Source of the DNA: an uncultured Acidobacteriaceae bacterium
GTDB taxonomy: Bacteria; Acidobacteriota; Terriglobia; Terriglobales; Acidobacteriaceae
Length of the DNA stretch: 64,000 bases
Assembly (NCBI GenBank): GCA_937879855.1
Contig: CALFMO010000015.1
Coordinates: 1 to 64,000 of the forward strand
Direction: 5' to 3'
The notes under the pieces were generated by a model. It saw only the letters and a list, made by a program, of their open reading frames with translations, made no database searches and was not told the origin of the DNA. Shown here in pieces: positions 33,925-41,816 of the stretch (its first letter is position 1; every line of letters begins with the position of its first letter). Made by a program: the position numbers and the translations under genes.

Positions 33925-34500
33925 ATGGCGCAGAATTCCTCTGACCTCGTTCGGCGCGCTTCCACCTTAACCATCCTTTGGGGCGTCTCGCTAATCTGTT
34001 TAGGCATGTTCGCAGTGGCAGCGCCGCTGATTGCGGCGGTCGCTGTCAACGCCCTCATCGCCTGGCTGATCGTTTTGGCGGGCGTAGTCCATCTCGCTGT
34101 CGCGTTTCACTCTCGTGAAGCCGGCAGCGTGATTTGGAGGCTTCTGGTTGGGCTCGCCTATATCTGCTTTGGTGGGTATCTGATTGCGCGCCCCGCGTTG
34201 GGTGTGGCGTCGCTTACCTTGTTGCTCGCATCGCTGTTTCTGGTGGAGGGAATCTTTAACATCGTCTTGTTCTTCCGCGCTCCCGCCATCATGCGATCCA
34301 GCTGGTTTCTCTTCGACGGTATTTTGACACTGCTCCTGGGATTAATGATCTACATGCAGTGGCCGTCGAGTTCGGCCTGGGCGATCGGTACTTTAGTCGG
34401 CGTGAGCCTCATCTTCAGCGGTGTTACGCGCGTGATGGTGGCGTTGACTGTCCGAAAGGCCACCGCGTCTTTGTCGCCGCCGACATCATTAGCGGCTTAA
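33925..34500 (+). CDS. DUF308/HdeD-like membrane protein
   Basis: A 191-residue protein with six helices arranged as three hairpins with Gly-rich turns: LTILWGVSLICLGMFAVAAP, NALIAWLIVLAGVVHLAVAF, WRLLVGLAYICFGGYLIARP, ASLTLLLASLFLVEGIFNIVLFF, WFLFDGILTLLLGLMIYMQWP and WAIGTLVGVSLIFSGVTRVMVAL. This repeat is the DUF308 pattern; E. coli HdeD of this family is linked to acid resistance. GAGGAGG before the ATG fixes the start. Confidence 0.85.
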   Translation: MAQNSSDLVRRASTLTILWGVSLICLGMFAVAAPLIAAVAVNALIAWLIVLAGVVHLAVAFHSREAGSVIWRLLVGLAYICFGGYLIARPALGVASLTLLLASLFLVEGIFNIVLFFRAPAIMRSSWFLFDGILTLLLGLMIYMQWPSSSAWAIGTLVGVSLIFSGVTRVMVALTVRKATASLSPPTSLAA

Positions 34501-34586
34501 GGGGTCGGAGAGCATTGCAGATTGCACCCCGCCGGGAGAGCTGTGCCCAGCGGAAAATTTCCAATCAGAAATGGGAGAGATAAAAC

Positions 34587-35249
34587 GTGGGCGGCTTGAT
34601 TCCGTTAACTGACGCGTCCCGCCGGCCGGTGCGCACACCCATTTGCACGGCGATCATCATCGTCGTGAATGTCCTCGTTTTTGTTCTTGAGCTGACGCGC
34701 GGCGACGCGTTCGTCATTCAGTGGTCGGCCGTGCCGGCGCAGATCACGTCGGGTCACCATTGGATCACGATTCTCACTGCGATGTTCATGCACGGAAGCT
34801 GGTCGCACATTATCGGCAACATGGTTTTCCTGTGGGCCTTCGGTCCTGAAATCGAAGATGCCATGGGCCGTGGCAGGTATCTGGTTTTCTATTTGCTGGG
34901 GGGACTGATCGCGATGCTGGCCCAGGTCGCAGCCAGTCCCAACTCCTCGGTGCCTAACCTGGGCGCAAGTGGGGCGATTGCCGCGGTGATGGGCGCGTTC
35001 ATCGTGACTTATCCTCGCGACCAGATCAAGGTGCTGTTGCTGATCTTCATCTTTGTGAAGGTCACCGTCATACCGGCGGCGCTTTTGATTGGGTTTTGGT
35101 TCCTGACTCAACTGGTGCATGCGGGCCAAGTGGCGCAGGTGCAGACTGGCGGCGTGGCATACCTGGCGCACGTTGGAGGCTTTATCTTCGGAGCCATCAC
35201 GGCTCGCTGGTTCGAACTGTCCAGTCCGGCTCTGCAGGAAGCCGAGTAA
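34587..35249 (+). CDS. Rhomboid-family intramembrane serine protease
   Basis: A 220-residue membrane protease with about six helices. The catalytic serine is S128 in NLGASGAIAAVMG and the catalytic histidine is H195 in AYLAHVGGFIFG; the oxyanion-side HGSWSHIIGNMVFLW motif (H74, N78) is complete. Rhomboids cut membrane-spanning segments of substrate proteins. The start is GTG with GGGAGA about eight bases before it. It follows the DUF308 gene by 86 bases and may be co-transcribed. Confidence 0.92.
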   Translation: MGGLIPLTDASRRPVRTPICTAIIIVVNVLVFVLELTRGDAFVIQWSAVPAQITSGHHWITILTAMFMHGSWSHIIGNMVFLWAFGPEIEDAMGRGRYLVFYLLGGLIAMLAQVAASPNSSVPNLGASGAIAAVMGAFIVTYPRDQIKVLLLIFIFVKVTVIPAALLIGFWFLTQLVHAGQVAQVQTGGVAYLAHVGGFIFGAITARWFELSSPALQEAE

Positions 35250-35599
35250 TCTCGTGGAATGCACCAGCGGTGGGTACGCCTTCAATATTTTTTTGGCCGG
35301 GACGGCCAAATTATTGATTTTGCTGTACTTGCCATGTGGGTATCCCTTCTGGTAGTCGCAAAATCTTGACGGCAAATGACTTATCTGCAAAATATTCAGG
35401 AGTAAGGAGTTAGCAGCCACTTCCAAGCGACCGATCCTTCTGTCCCCTGCGGTTTCGTTATTGATGCGACTGCGCACGGTTCCATTGTGACCTTTCTGTT
35501 GCCTCGGTCAAGGTTGTTCGTCACACGGGAGGGATTTATTTTTGTGGAAGGCTGTGGAAAAAGATTGGGGGTTCCCTTTCAGCCAGAGTACATAGGCTG

Positions 35600-35760
35600 C
35601 CCCACCCTTCGCGGGGTTCGAAGGGGTGGGGCACGATGCAGCTTGCGGCGATAGGTTTTGACTCCGCCACAAGGTCACTTGGCGGAACTCGATCTTCACT
35701 GAGAAATGCCTCTGGTGCCCACAGCATCGGTCCCACCTTTCGAAAACCGCGAAAGGTGGG
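35600..35760. repeat. Palindromic repeat pair, family 3
   Basis: Two related hairpins frame about 100 bases: CCCCACCCTTCG / CGAAGGGGTGGGG at 35600-35631 and CCCACCTTTCG / CGAAAGGTGGG at 35732-35760. Both are followed on the plus strand by GGGGCA(C/G), so they are two copies of one element of the form GGTGGG...TTCG. Confidence 0.65.
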
Positions 35761-35885
35761 GCAGCCTCCATGGGTGGGCCAGCCCGCCACTCCACAGGAC
35801 GTACCCTACTTATATGTTGGAAAACTGGGCTGAAGCCCAAGGCGTTGGCGAGATTATCGGGGCGCTGAAGCGCCGCTCTTCCAGC

Positions 35886-35916
35886 AACTGAGAACTGGCA
35901 ACTGAGAACTGAGAAC
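35886..35916. repeat. Imperfect tandem array, 7-bp period
   Basis: Units read AACTGAG, AACTGGC, AACTGAG, AACTGAG, then AACC. It ends six bases before the stop codon of the leftward cheX-like gene. Confidence 0.8.
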
Positions 35917-35921
35917 CGCCT

Positions 35922-36419
35922 TTACGCTCCTAGTGCCGCATGATCGGCCATCCGCTTCTTGTTGTAGCGCAGCGCGACGTTCATGAAGACGTTGCCGAGG
36001 GAGGTCTCGAAGCAGATCATCAGCGCTTCGGTGTCTTCGCTGGACTTGTCTCCTTCCTGAGCGGTAAGGAGGAGCGGGGGATGCACGCGAAAATGGAAGC
36101 CCTGATCGTTGAGCGCAGAGATGGCGTTGCCCACAACCTGGTTCGCCAGTTCGAAGATGGTTTCCTTGATGAGCGCGTCCGACTCAGGCAGTTCGGCGCC
36201 GGCGTAATGGCTGGCCACGCGCACCGCTGTCTGGGGTTCAAGGTCGAGGATGATCCGGCCTTCGATATCACCTGTCAGCGCGATCATGCCGGCCACACCC
36301 TTGCGGCGATAGGCGTCCTCTTCCATGGTGAGGTTTCCCACCTTGGTCGTGCCCTGCAACCCTTGCGACAACACGGCGTCCGCCGCGTTGATGAAAGGCT
36401 GAATCAGTTCCATCTTCAT
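35922..36419 (-). CDS. cheX: CheX/CheC-type CheY-P phosphatase
   Basis: A 165-residue CheC/CheX/FliY-family protein. The phosphatase motif ExxN is present as E90-L-A-N93 in KETIFELANQVVGNAISAL, after the typical GRIILDLEPQTAVRVASHYAG segment. Such enzymes remove phosphate from CheY. Only one ExxN helix is seen, as in CheX. It begins five bases after cheY and closes the chemosensory operon. No CheZ or CheD gene is present, so this is the likely signal-termination step. Confidence 0.85.
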   Translation of the reverse strand: MKMELIQPFINAADAVLSQGLQGTTKVGNLTMEEDAYRRKGVAGMIALTGDIEGRIILDLEPQTAVRVASHYAGAELPESDALIKETIFELANQVVGNAISALNDQGFHFRVHPPLLLTAQEGDKSSEDTEALMICFETSLGNVFMNVALRYNKKRMADHAALGA

Positions 36420-36424
36420 TGGAA

Positions 36425-36865
36425 TTAGGCTCCCGCTCCGGCGGCGGCCGTCACCGCTCCGTCGTCTCCCAAGACGTACTTGATGACTTCGTACAGGACT
36501 TCCGGCTTCACCGGCTTCTGCACGAAATGGCGTGCGCCCCGTTGCAACGCGGCGACGATGTTTTCCTGGTATCCCACCGAAGAAACCATCACAATGCGCG
36601 CTTCGGGATGTTGTTGGACAATCCGTTCGGCAGCTTCAATCCCTTCCATCTGTGGCATGGTGATATCCATGAGCACGATGTCAGGATGCGTGCGGTCGAA
36701 CTCGCTGATGGCAGTCAAGCCGTCCCCGGCTTCAGCCGCCACCTGCCCGCCGAATGTTTCGATCATGCGGGCCAGATTCTTGCGGGCAAACACGGAGTCG
36801 TCCACGATCAAGTAGCGGACCGGCTGGCCGTCTTTGCTGCGTTTTACTGGTGCAAACTGCTCCAT
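36425..36865 (-). CDS. cheY: CheY-type single-domain response regulator
   Basis: A 146-residue receiver with D22, D23, phospho-acceptor D67 (VLMDITMPQMEG), switch Ser in MVSSVGY and Lys in FVQKPVKP. A 15-residue N-terminal extension and an Ala/Gly tail are added to the plain CheY fold. No output domain is present. In this operon it would be phosphorylated by CheA and dephosphorylated by the CheX-like protein. With no flagellar motor genes in view, its target may be other than FliM. Confidence 0.9.
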   Translation of the reverse strand: MEQFAPVKRSKDGQPVRYLIVDDSVFARKNLARMIETFGGQVAAEAGDGLTAISEFDRTHPDIVLMDITMPQMEGIEAAERIVQQHPEARIVMVSSVGYQENIVAALQRGARHFVQKPVKPEVLYEVIKYVLGDDGAVTAAAGAGA

Positions 36866-36948
36866 ACAGACCTCCCCTTTCTACTGCATATCACGCTCGG
36901 CTCGTCCCGCACCAGATCACGCTGGTCACGGGTACAGGCCGAATCCCA

Positions 36949-38031
36949 TTAGTGTCCGGCGCGCACTGCCCAACTGGCGGATCCGGTATTCCGTCCGCAA
37001 ACCGCCTGCAGTGCGGCCCCCATCCCATCCAAACCAACCACTCGAATGGCGTAGCCTCGTTCAATCGCCGCTTTGGGCATGCCATAGACCACGCAGGACT
37101 CTTCGCTCTGCGCAATGGTCATGCCGCCTTCTTTCTTTACTACGCCCAAACCCTCAGCGCCGTCGTCGCCCATGCCGGTCATTAGTACGCCGACCGCATG
37201 GGTCTTAAATTCTTCGGCGACGCTGCGCAGTAGGACGTCCGCGCTGGGACGGTGTCCGTTCACTCGCGGATCATCGGAGAGCACAACGACGTCTCCCAGC
37301 GGCAGCCGCTTCACTTTCATGTGTCGGCTTCCGGGACAGATCAGCACTCGCCCCGGCTGCAACACATCTCCGGACTGTGCCTCTTTCACCCGTAAGGGGC
37401 AGATTTCATCCAGCCGCCGGGCGAACATGTCGGTGAATCCTTCGGGCATGTGCTGCACCACGACGATGGCGCCGGGAAAATCTGCGGGCAGCTGCGACAG
37501 GACGTATTCCAATGCCTGCGGCCCTCCCGTGGATACACCAATGGCGATCACTTTATTGGGCGTGCCGGAGGCGACCGGCAGCTTTTCAGGTTTTGCAGGA
37601 ATTCTCGACGGAATCCGCGGTTTCAGCTTGGACTCAGACGCCGCCTTTACTTTGGCAATCAGTTCCCGGGCCGTCTCCGCCATGTGCGCGGTGGCGTCCT
37701 TGGGCTTGGTGACAAAGTCGAACGCGCCCAGTCCGAGCGCCTTCATCGTGACCATGGCGCCTTCGGTGCTGTGAGAGCTCACTACGATCACAGGGACAGG
37801 CTGCCGCCGCATGATTTCCTTCAGTGTGTCGATGCCGTTCATGCCCGGCATTTCCAGGTCGAGCGTGACCACGTGCGGCTTCAGTTCTTCGATCTTCTTC
37901 AGGCAGAAGGTGCCGTCCATCGCGGTTCCAACCACCTCGATGGATTCGTCATGGGCCAACATCTGCGGAATCAGCTTGCGCATGAGTGCCGAGTCGTCGA
38001 CGACCAGAACGCGTATGGGATTCATCTTCAC
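36949..38031 (-). CDS. cheB: CheB protein-glutamate methylesterase
   Basis: A receiver domain (D12, D13, phospho-acceptor D58 in TLDLEMPGMNG) is joined by a linker to the methylesterase domain. The catalytic triad is visible as Ser in GVSTGGPQAL (about 172), His in VVQHMPEGFT (about 199) and Asp in TGMGDDGAEG (about 293). It resets chemoreceptor methylation. Its start overlaps the cheA stop by four bases. The gap to cheY is 83 bases without a clear promoter. Confidence 0.95.
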   Translation of the reverse strand: MKMNPIRVLVVDDSALMRKLIPQMLAHDESIEVVGTAMDGTFCLKKIEELKPHVVTLDLEMPGMNGIDTLKEIMRRQPVPVIVVSSHSTEGAMVTMKALGLGAFDFVTKPKDATAHMAETARELIAKVKAASESKLKPRIPSRIPAKPEKLPVASGTPNKVIAIGVSTGGPQALEYVLSQLPADFPGAIVVVQHMPEGFTDMFARRLDEICPLRVKEAQSGDVLQPGRVLICPGSRHMKVKRLPLGDVVVLSDDPRVNGHRPSADVLLRSVAEEFKTHAVGVLMTGMGDDGAEGLGVVKKEGGMTIAQSEESCVVYGMPKAAIERGYAIRVVGLDGMGAALQAVCGRNTGSASWAVRAGH

Positions 38032-40238
38032 GCGTGGCCTCCGACGGCAGGGGTCAAGGCAAGCCGCATGCGGTCGGTTTGCGTAAGCAAGAGTCCTGAA
38101 TTGGCCTGCCCGGCTTGCTGCGGCCGCCAGCGCGCCACATGCTCGACCACTGCGGGGAGATTCAAAATCAGCACCACCCGGCCGTCGCCCAGGATCGAGG
38201 CGCCGGACACCAGGTCAGTCGAAAATGTCTGGTCATCCAATGCCTTGATCACCAATTCCTCTTCCCCCTCCAACGCATCGACAATCAGTCCGTACTTCCT
38301 CTCTCCTGCGGTAATGATGAGCACAAAGAGTTTCGATTTCCGGTCTCCCCCGGCGAGCGCCGGACGGCCCAGGCGCAGCAGCGGCAGCACCTGGTTGCGC
38401 AACTGCAGCACCTCGTAGTTGTCGACTTGATGCACTTCGGTTTCGAAGGTTCGTGAAATTTCGAGCACCGCATTCAATGGGATGGCATACAAGCGCTGCT
38501 CCACCCAGAACAGCAGAGCCTTAATAATGGCGAGCGTCAGGGGAAGCTTCATCCGGAAGGTGGTGCCCTTACCCGGACGTGTTTCCACGCTGATCGACGC
38601 CTTCAGGCGATGCAGAACGCTCTGCACTACGTCCATCCCAACCCCTCGCCCGGAAACTTCGGTGACCTCATCAGCGGTGCTGAAACCGGGCCGGAAGATG
38701 AACTCGAAAGCCTCGGGGTCACTCATGCGAGCGGCTTCCTCAGGCGTGGCCATTCCCAGTTCAGTGGCCTTGGCGCGAATTTTCTTTGCGTCGATGCCGC
38801 GACCGTCGTCGCTGACCTCGACGACGACCTGGTTGCCCTGGTGATACGCGTTCAGGCGGATGACGCCCTGCGGCGCCTTGCCGAGTTTGCGGCGCTCTTC
38901 GGCAGGCTCAATGCCATGACTCACGGCGTTGCGAACCAGGTGAGTGAGAGGCTCGGCAATGGCGTCGAGAATTCCCTTGTCCAGGTCGGTGTCCTGCCCG
39001 CTGATGTCCAGCTCGACTTCGCGGCCGCATTGTCGCGATACGTCGCGCACCATGCGCGGGAAGCGACGGAACAACTGATCGACCGGCACCATGCGAATCT
39101 TCATGACCGACCGCTGCAGATCATTGAGCACGCGCGCCTGAAAGGCCATGGCATCGGCAAACTTGCCGCGCAACGGTTCTTTCGGAAAGCGCTTGGAAAA
39201 CTCATTCAGAGCTTGTTGCAACATCGACTTGCCGATAATGAGTTCGCCCACCAGGTTGAGCACGCTATCGATGCGGCCGGCGTCTACGCGCAGAATGTTC
39301 TCGAGTTGGCTTGGCGTTGCGACCGCTTCCGGCGCCGTTGTAGTCGCTGGGGCATCGGCAGGAATCTCCGCCGACACGGTTGTCTGGGCTGCAGATTGGG
39401 TCGGCGCTTCTGCGGCCGCAGCGGCCGTGCTCGAAGTCGGCGGCAGCGTTTGCGCGGCTCTCGCGTCCAGCATCATCTCGACCGTGACTTCGGCCGTAAT
39501 CGTTGGAATCTTACACTTGGCGGCGATCTGCTCCGCAGTCTGCACACTCGCCAGCAAGAACTCCACCTGCTTGGCGGCTTCGGGCGACTTGGCGTCGGGG
39601 CGCACCCCCAGTACCGGGCCCATCACGCCGATCGCGTTGTGCACTAACTGACGCCCGGCAATCGGCATGGCGCAGTGCGGATCGATCTTCACCACCACGT
39701 GATACACATCCTGGCCTTCCGACTGAGCCTGCGTCATGGCCAGCTTTTCGTATTCGGTCCATTGTCTGGCGCCCTTCTGAGAGGATCGAGTTGCCTTGTT
39801 TGCGGGCGTCTTGGCGACGGTTTTCTTGGTGCGCCGGGTTTTTCCAGTCGGTGGCACAGCTGTGAGGTCCTGAATCTTCTGGCTCAAACTCTTGGTCGAG
39901 GGCAGCTTCTTTCCGCCGTGATAAGCCGCGATCATCTCCGCAAAAACATCGGCTGCAGCAAAGGCGATTTCCGCCACAGCTGCCTGATTCACCGCTCCCT
40001 CAAGGGAAAGAGCGTCCTCGAACTGGTGCGCCAGTTCGCTCAACTCGCGCAGGCCGCAGGCCGCCGAATCGCCTTTCAAGGTATGCACGGTGCGCCGGAT
40101 CACGCGCACGATTTCTTCGTCGCCGGGCTTTTTCTCCAGCTTCAGCGCTTCGTCATTCAGCGCCTGCAGCAACTCCTGCGAGGTCTCGAAGAAGAGCTCT
40201 CGCAGTTCAGCGCCGCGTTCATCGGGGGAATTAGTCAT
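38028..40238 (-). CDS. cheA: CheA chemotaxis histidine kinase
   Basis: A 736-residue kinase with the P1 Hpt domain (phospho-acceptor H52 in VHTLKGDSAACG) and an extra region about 160-280 that may be P2-like (YHVVVKIDPHCAMPIAGRQLVHNAIG...). An Ala/Thr/Pro linker follows (about 285-325), then P3 dimerisation (ENILRVDAGRIDSVLNLVGELIIGKSML), P4 ATPase (HLVRNAVSHGIEPAEER, DDGRGID, GRGVGMDVV) and a CheW-like P5 at the C-terminus. It couples to the receptor and CheW and passes phosphate to CheY and CheB. The start lies three bases after cheR. Confidence 0.96.
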   Translation of the reverse strand: MTNSPDERGAELRELFFETSQELLQALNDEALKLEKKPGDEEIVRVIRRTVHTLKGDSAACGLRELSELAHQFEDALSLEGAVNQAAVAEIAFAAADVFAEMIAAYHGGKKLPSTKSLSQKIQDLTAVPPTGKTRRTKKTVAKTPANKATRSSQKGARQWTEYEKLAMTQAQSEGQDVYHVVVKIDPHCAMPIAGRQLVHNAIGVMGPVLGVRPDAKSPEAAKQVEFLLASVQTAEQIAAKCKIPTITAEVTVEMMLDARAAQTLPPTSSTAAAAAEAPTQSAAQTTVSAEIPADAPATTTAPEAVATPSQLENILRVDAGRIDSVLNLVGELIIGKSMLQQALNEFSKRFPKEPLRGKFADAMAFQARVLNDLQRSVMKIRMVPVDQLFRRFPRMVRDVSRQCGREVELDISGQDTDLDKGILDAIAEPLTHLVRNAVSHGIEPAEERRKLGKAPQGVIRLNAYHQGNQVVVEVSDDGRGIDAKKIRAKATELGMATPEEAARMSDPEAFEFIFRPGFSTADEVTEVSGRGVGMDVVQSVLHRLKASISVETRPGKGTTFRMKLPLTLAIIKALLFWVEQRLYAIPLNAVLEISRTFETEVHQVDNYEVLQLRNQVLPLLRLGRPALAGGDRKSKLFVLIITAGERKYGLIVDALEGEEELVIKALDDQTFSTDLVSGASILGDGRVVLILNLPAVVEHVARWRPQQAGQANSGLLLTQTDRMRLALTPAVGGHA

Positions 40239-40241
40239 TCG

Positions 40242-41153
40242 CTACTCCCGCACCTCAACCCGCTGGTATGCCGTACCACTGTCCTTATGCACCATCTGAA
40301 ATTTCTGCGTGAGGCCGAGAAGGCTCTCCGCATGCCCTACAAAGAGATATCCGCCGGCATTCAAGCAGCGGTAGAACTTCTCGACCAGGCGCTTCTGCTC
40401 GGCCTCGTCGAAGTACATCATTACGTTGCGGCAGAAGATCACGTCATTTCGCTGCGGCAGGTATTCGGTCTTCAGATTATGAAAGTCGAAGTGCACCATC
40501 TCTTTCAGCGGCTTCTTAATGGCATAGCGCTCGCCCACCTTGTCGAAGTAGCGCAGCCGGTATCCGTAGTCGACCATCGACATCTGGTTCTCGCTGTAGG
40601 CGCCTTCCTGGCCGTGCCGCAGCACGGAGTAGCTGATGTCGCTGGCCAGAACTTCCACCCGCCAGGGCGGCGGCACCAGCGGTTTCGGCAGCGGCAATTC
40701 CACCGGAAGCGGATTGCGCAGGTAGTAATACGCCAGCGCGTCGGTGACCAGCATAGCCAGCGTGTAGGCTTCCTGCCCGGTGGAACAACCCGCACTCCAG
40801 ATGCGGATCGAATACTCGCGCCGCGAACTCTTGTGCTTGAACAGTTCCTCCAGCACGGTTTTCTGGAACAGATCCAGCTGCGCCTTGTGGCGGAAGAAGC
40901 TGGTCTCGTTGACCGTCAGGTTTTCCAGCAGCCGGGCCAATTCGTCTTTACCCTGCTGGCTGATCAGCAGACGGTAATAGGAATAGAAGGAGTCGACGCG
41001 GCACTCTTTCAGGCGGCGCAACAGCCGGTCCTGCAAAAAGTGAGTGCGGCGTTCGTCGAAGTGCATGCCGCACTCCTGGTAGACGAGCGCCTGCAGCAGC
41101 TTCAACTCCGCTTCCGTCAATATGGGAGCAGGTGCGGCTCCGGTTGTGCTCAT
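40242..41153 (-). CDS. cheR: CheR chemoreceptor methyltransferase (canonical copy)
   Basis: A 303-residue CheR. N-terminal helical part with FDERRTHFLQDRLLRRLKE, LTVNETSFFRHKAQLDLF (the conserved Arg-containing FFR), SAM motif WSAGCSTGQEAYTLAMLV, VLASDISYSVL, VIFCRNVMMYFDEAEQKRLVEKFYR and the final GYLFVGHAESLLGL. All family residues, including the RN pair and GHxES, are intact, unlike the second CheR at 52865-53989. It methylates receptor glutamates. The receptor in this operon has no C-terminal pentapeptide tether. Confidence 0.95.
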   Translation of the reverse strand: MSTTGAAPAPILTEAELKLLQALVYQECGMHFDERRTHFLQDRLLRRLKECRVDSFYSYYRLLISQQGKDELARLLENLTVNETSFFRHKAQLDLFQKTVLEELFKHKSSRREYSIRIWSAGCSTGQEAYTLAMLVTDALAYYYLRNPLPVELPLPKPLVPPPWRVEVLASDISYSVLRHGQEGAYSENQMSMVDYGYRLRYFDKVGERYAIKKPLKEMVHFDFHNLKTEYLPQRNDVIFCRNVMMYFDEAEQKRLVEKFYRCLNAGGYLFVGHAESLLGLTQKFQMVHKDSGTAYQRVEVRE

Positions 41154-41173
41154 GCGTTCTCTCGTTTCAACTT

Positions 41174-41205
41174 CAGTGGCCAGTGACCAGTGGATAGTGG
41201 CCAGT
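41174..41205. repeat. Imperfect tandem array, 7-bp period
   Basis: Units read CAGTGGC, CAGTGAC, CAGTGGA, TAGTGGC, then CAGTA. It lies inside the chemosensory operon, in the 150-base gap between cheW and cheR. Confidence 0.8.
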
Positions 41206-41280
41206 ACAGCCCAACCACCCTCATGACCGGATCACCAAGAACTCCAAGAACTCCAACAAACGCTAATTACTATTCATTTA

Positions 41281-41301
41281 ATTACTGATCACTGATCACT
41301 G
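41281..41301. repeat. Imperfect tandem array, 7-bp period
   Basis: Units read ATTACTG, ATCACTG, ATCACTG, two bases before the cheW stop. A separate 9-bp repeat (two units of CAAGAACTC, then CAACAAACG) lies at about 41236-41262 in the same gap. Confidence 0.7.
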
Positions 41302-41303
41302 CT

Positions 41304-41789
41304 TTACCGTGCCGCTGCGCCCCGCGCCTCCGGCTTTTTTTCCGCTGTATCCATCTGCAGGCTGCCAGGCGCCAGCAACTTGCTCATGTCGAGCAGCACG
41401 ACCAGACGTCCCCCGACTTTGCCCAGTCCGGTGACACAGTTCAAGCCGCCCTCCTGAAACACCGCCGGCGGCGCTTCCACGGCGTCCGCGGGAATCTTGA
41501 GTACCTCCGAAGCCGAATCCACAATCAGCCCCGCGAGCCGGCCCGCATGCTCGACCACCAGGATGCGATTCTGCTTTCCGAGCTTGGCCTGGGGGTCTCC
41601 GAAACGCTTGCGAAGGTCCATGACCGAAACGATCTTGCCGCGCAGGTTGATCACGCCCTCGAGGTAATCGGGTGCGTCGGGCACCGCCGTAATCTCGGGT
41701 ACCCGCACAATTTCGTGCAGGGAAGTGATGGGAACGCCGTAGGTCTCACGGCCTACCTTGAAGCCCACGATATGGAGTTCACGGCTCAT
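41304..41789 (-). CDS. cheW: CheW coupling protein
   Basis: A 161-residue CheW: LHIVGFKVGRETYGVPITSLHEIVRVPEITAVPDAPDYLEGVINLRGKIVSVMDLRKRFG and ILVVEHAGRLAGLIVDSASEVLKIPADAVEAPP are family-typical SH3-like halves. It links CheA to the chemoreceptor. It follows the receptor gene by 27 bases. The C-terminus has a short charged tail. Confidence 0.95.
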   Translation of the reverse strand: MSRELHIVGFKVGRETYGVPITSLHEIVRVPEITAVPDAPDYLEGVINLRGKIVSVMDLRKRFGDPQAKLGKQNRILVVEHAGRLAGLIVDSASEVLKIPADAVEAPPAVFQEGGLNCVTGLGKVGGRLVVLLDMSKLLAPGSLQMDTAEKKPEARGAAAR

Positions 41790-41816
41790 GATTTGCGGCT
41801 CCTCCGAGAGCGGCCT

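Larger units (their letters stand above)
35250..35921. other. 672-base intergenic region rich in palindromes and repeats
   Basis: No gene is supported. The first third is AT-richer than its surroundings and holds a TTTGGCC-GGGAC-GGCCAAA palindrome (35288-35310), and a TTGACG box near 35366 with an AT-rich AAAATATTC segment 17 bases on, a weak promoter look with no gene after it. The rest holds the family 3 palindromes, short CTGGGCTGAAGCCCA and GGCGCTGAAGCGCC inverted repeats, and a 7-bp-period array touching the cheX-like stop. Confidence 0.6.

Noticed and set aside
35288..35310. TTTGGCC-GGGAC-GGCCAAA palindrome as a terminator of the rhomboid gene
   Set aside because: The T-run is on the 5' side of the hairpin on the plus strand and neither strand has a T-run after the stem.
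39675..41186. 503-codon open frame opposite cheA and cheR
   Set aside because: A mirror of two certain genes; its His/Gln/Leu-rich text is typical of antisense frames.
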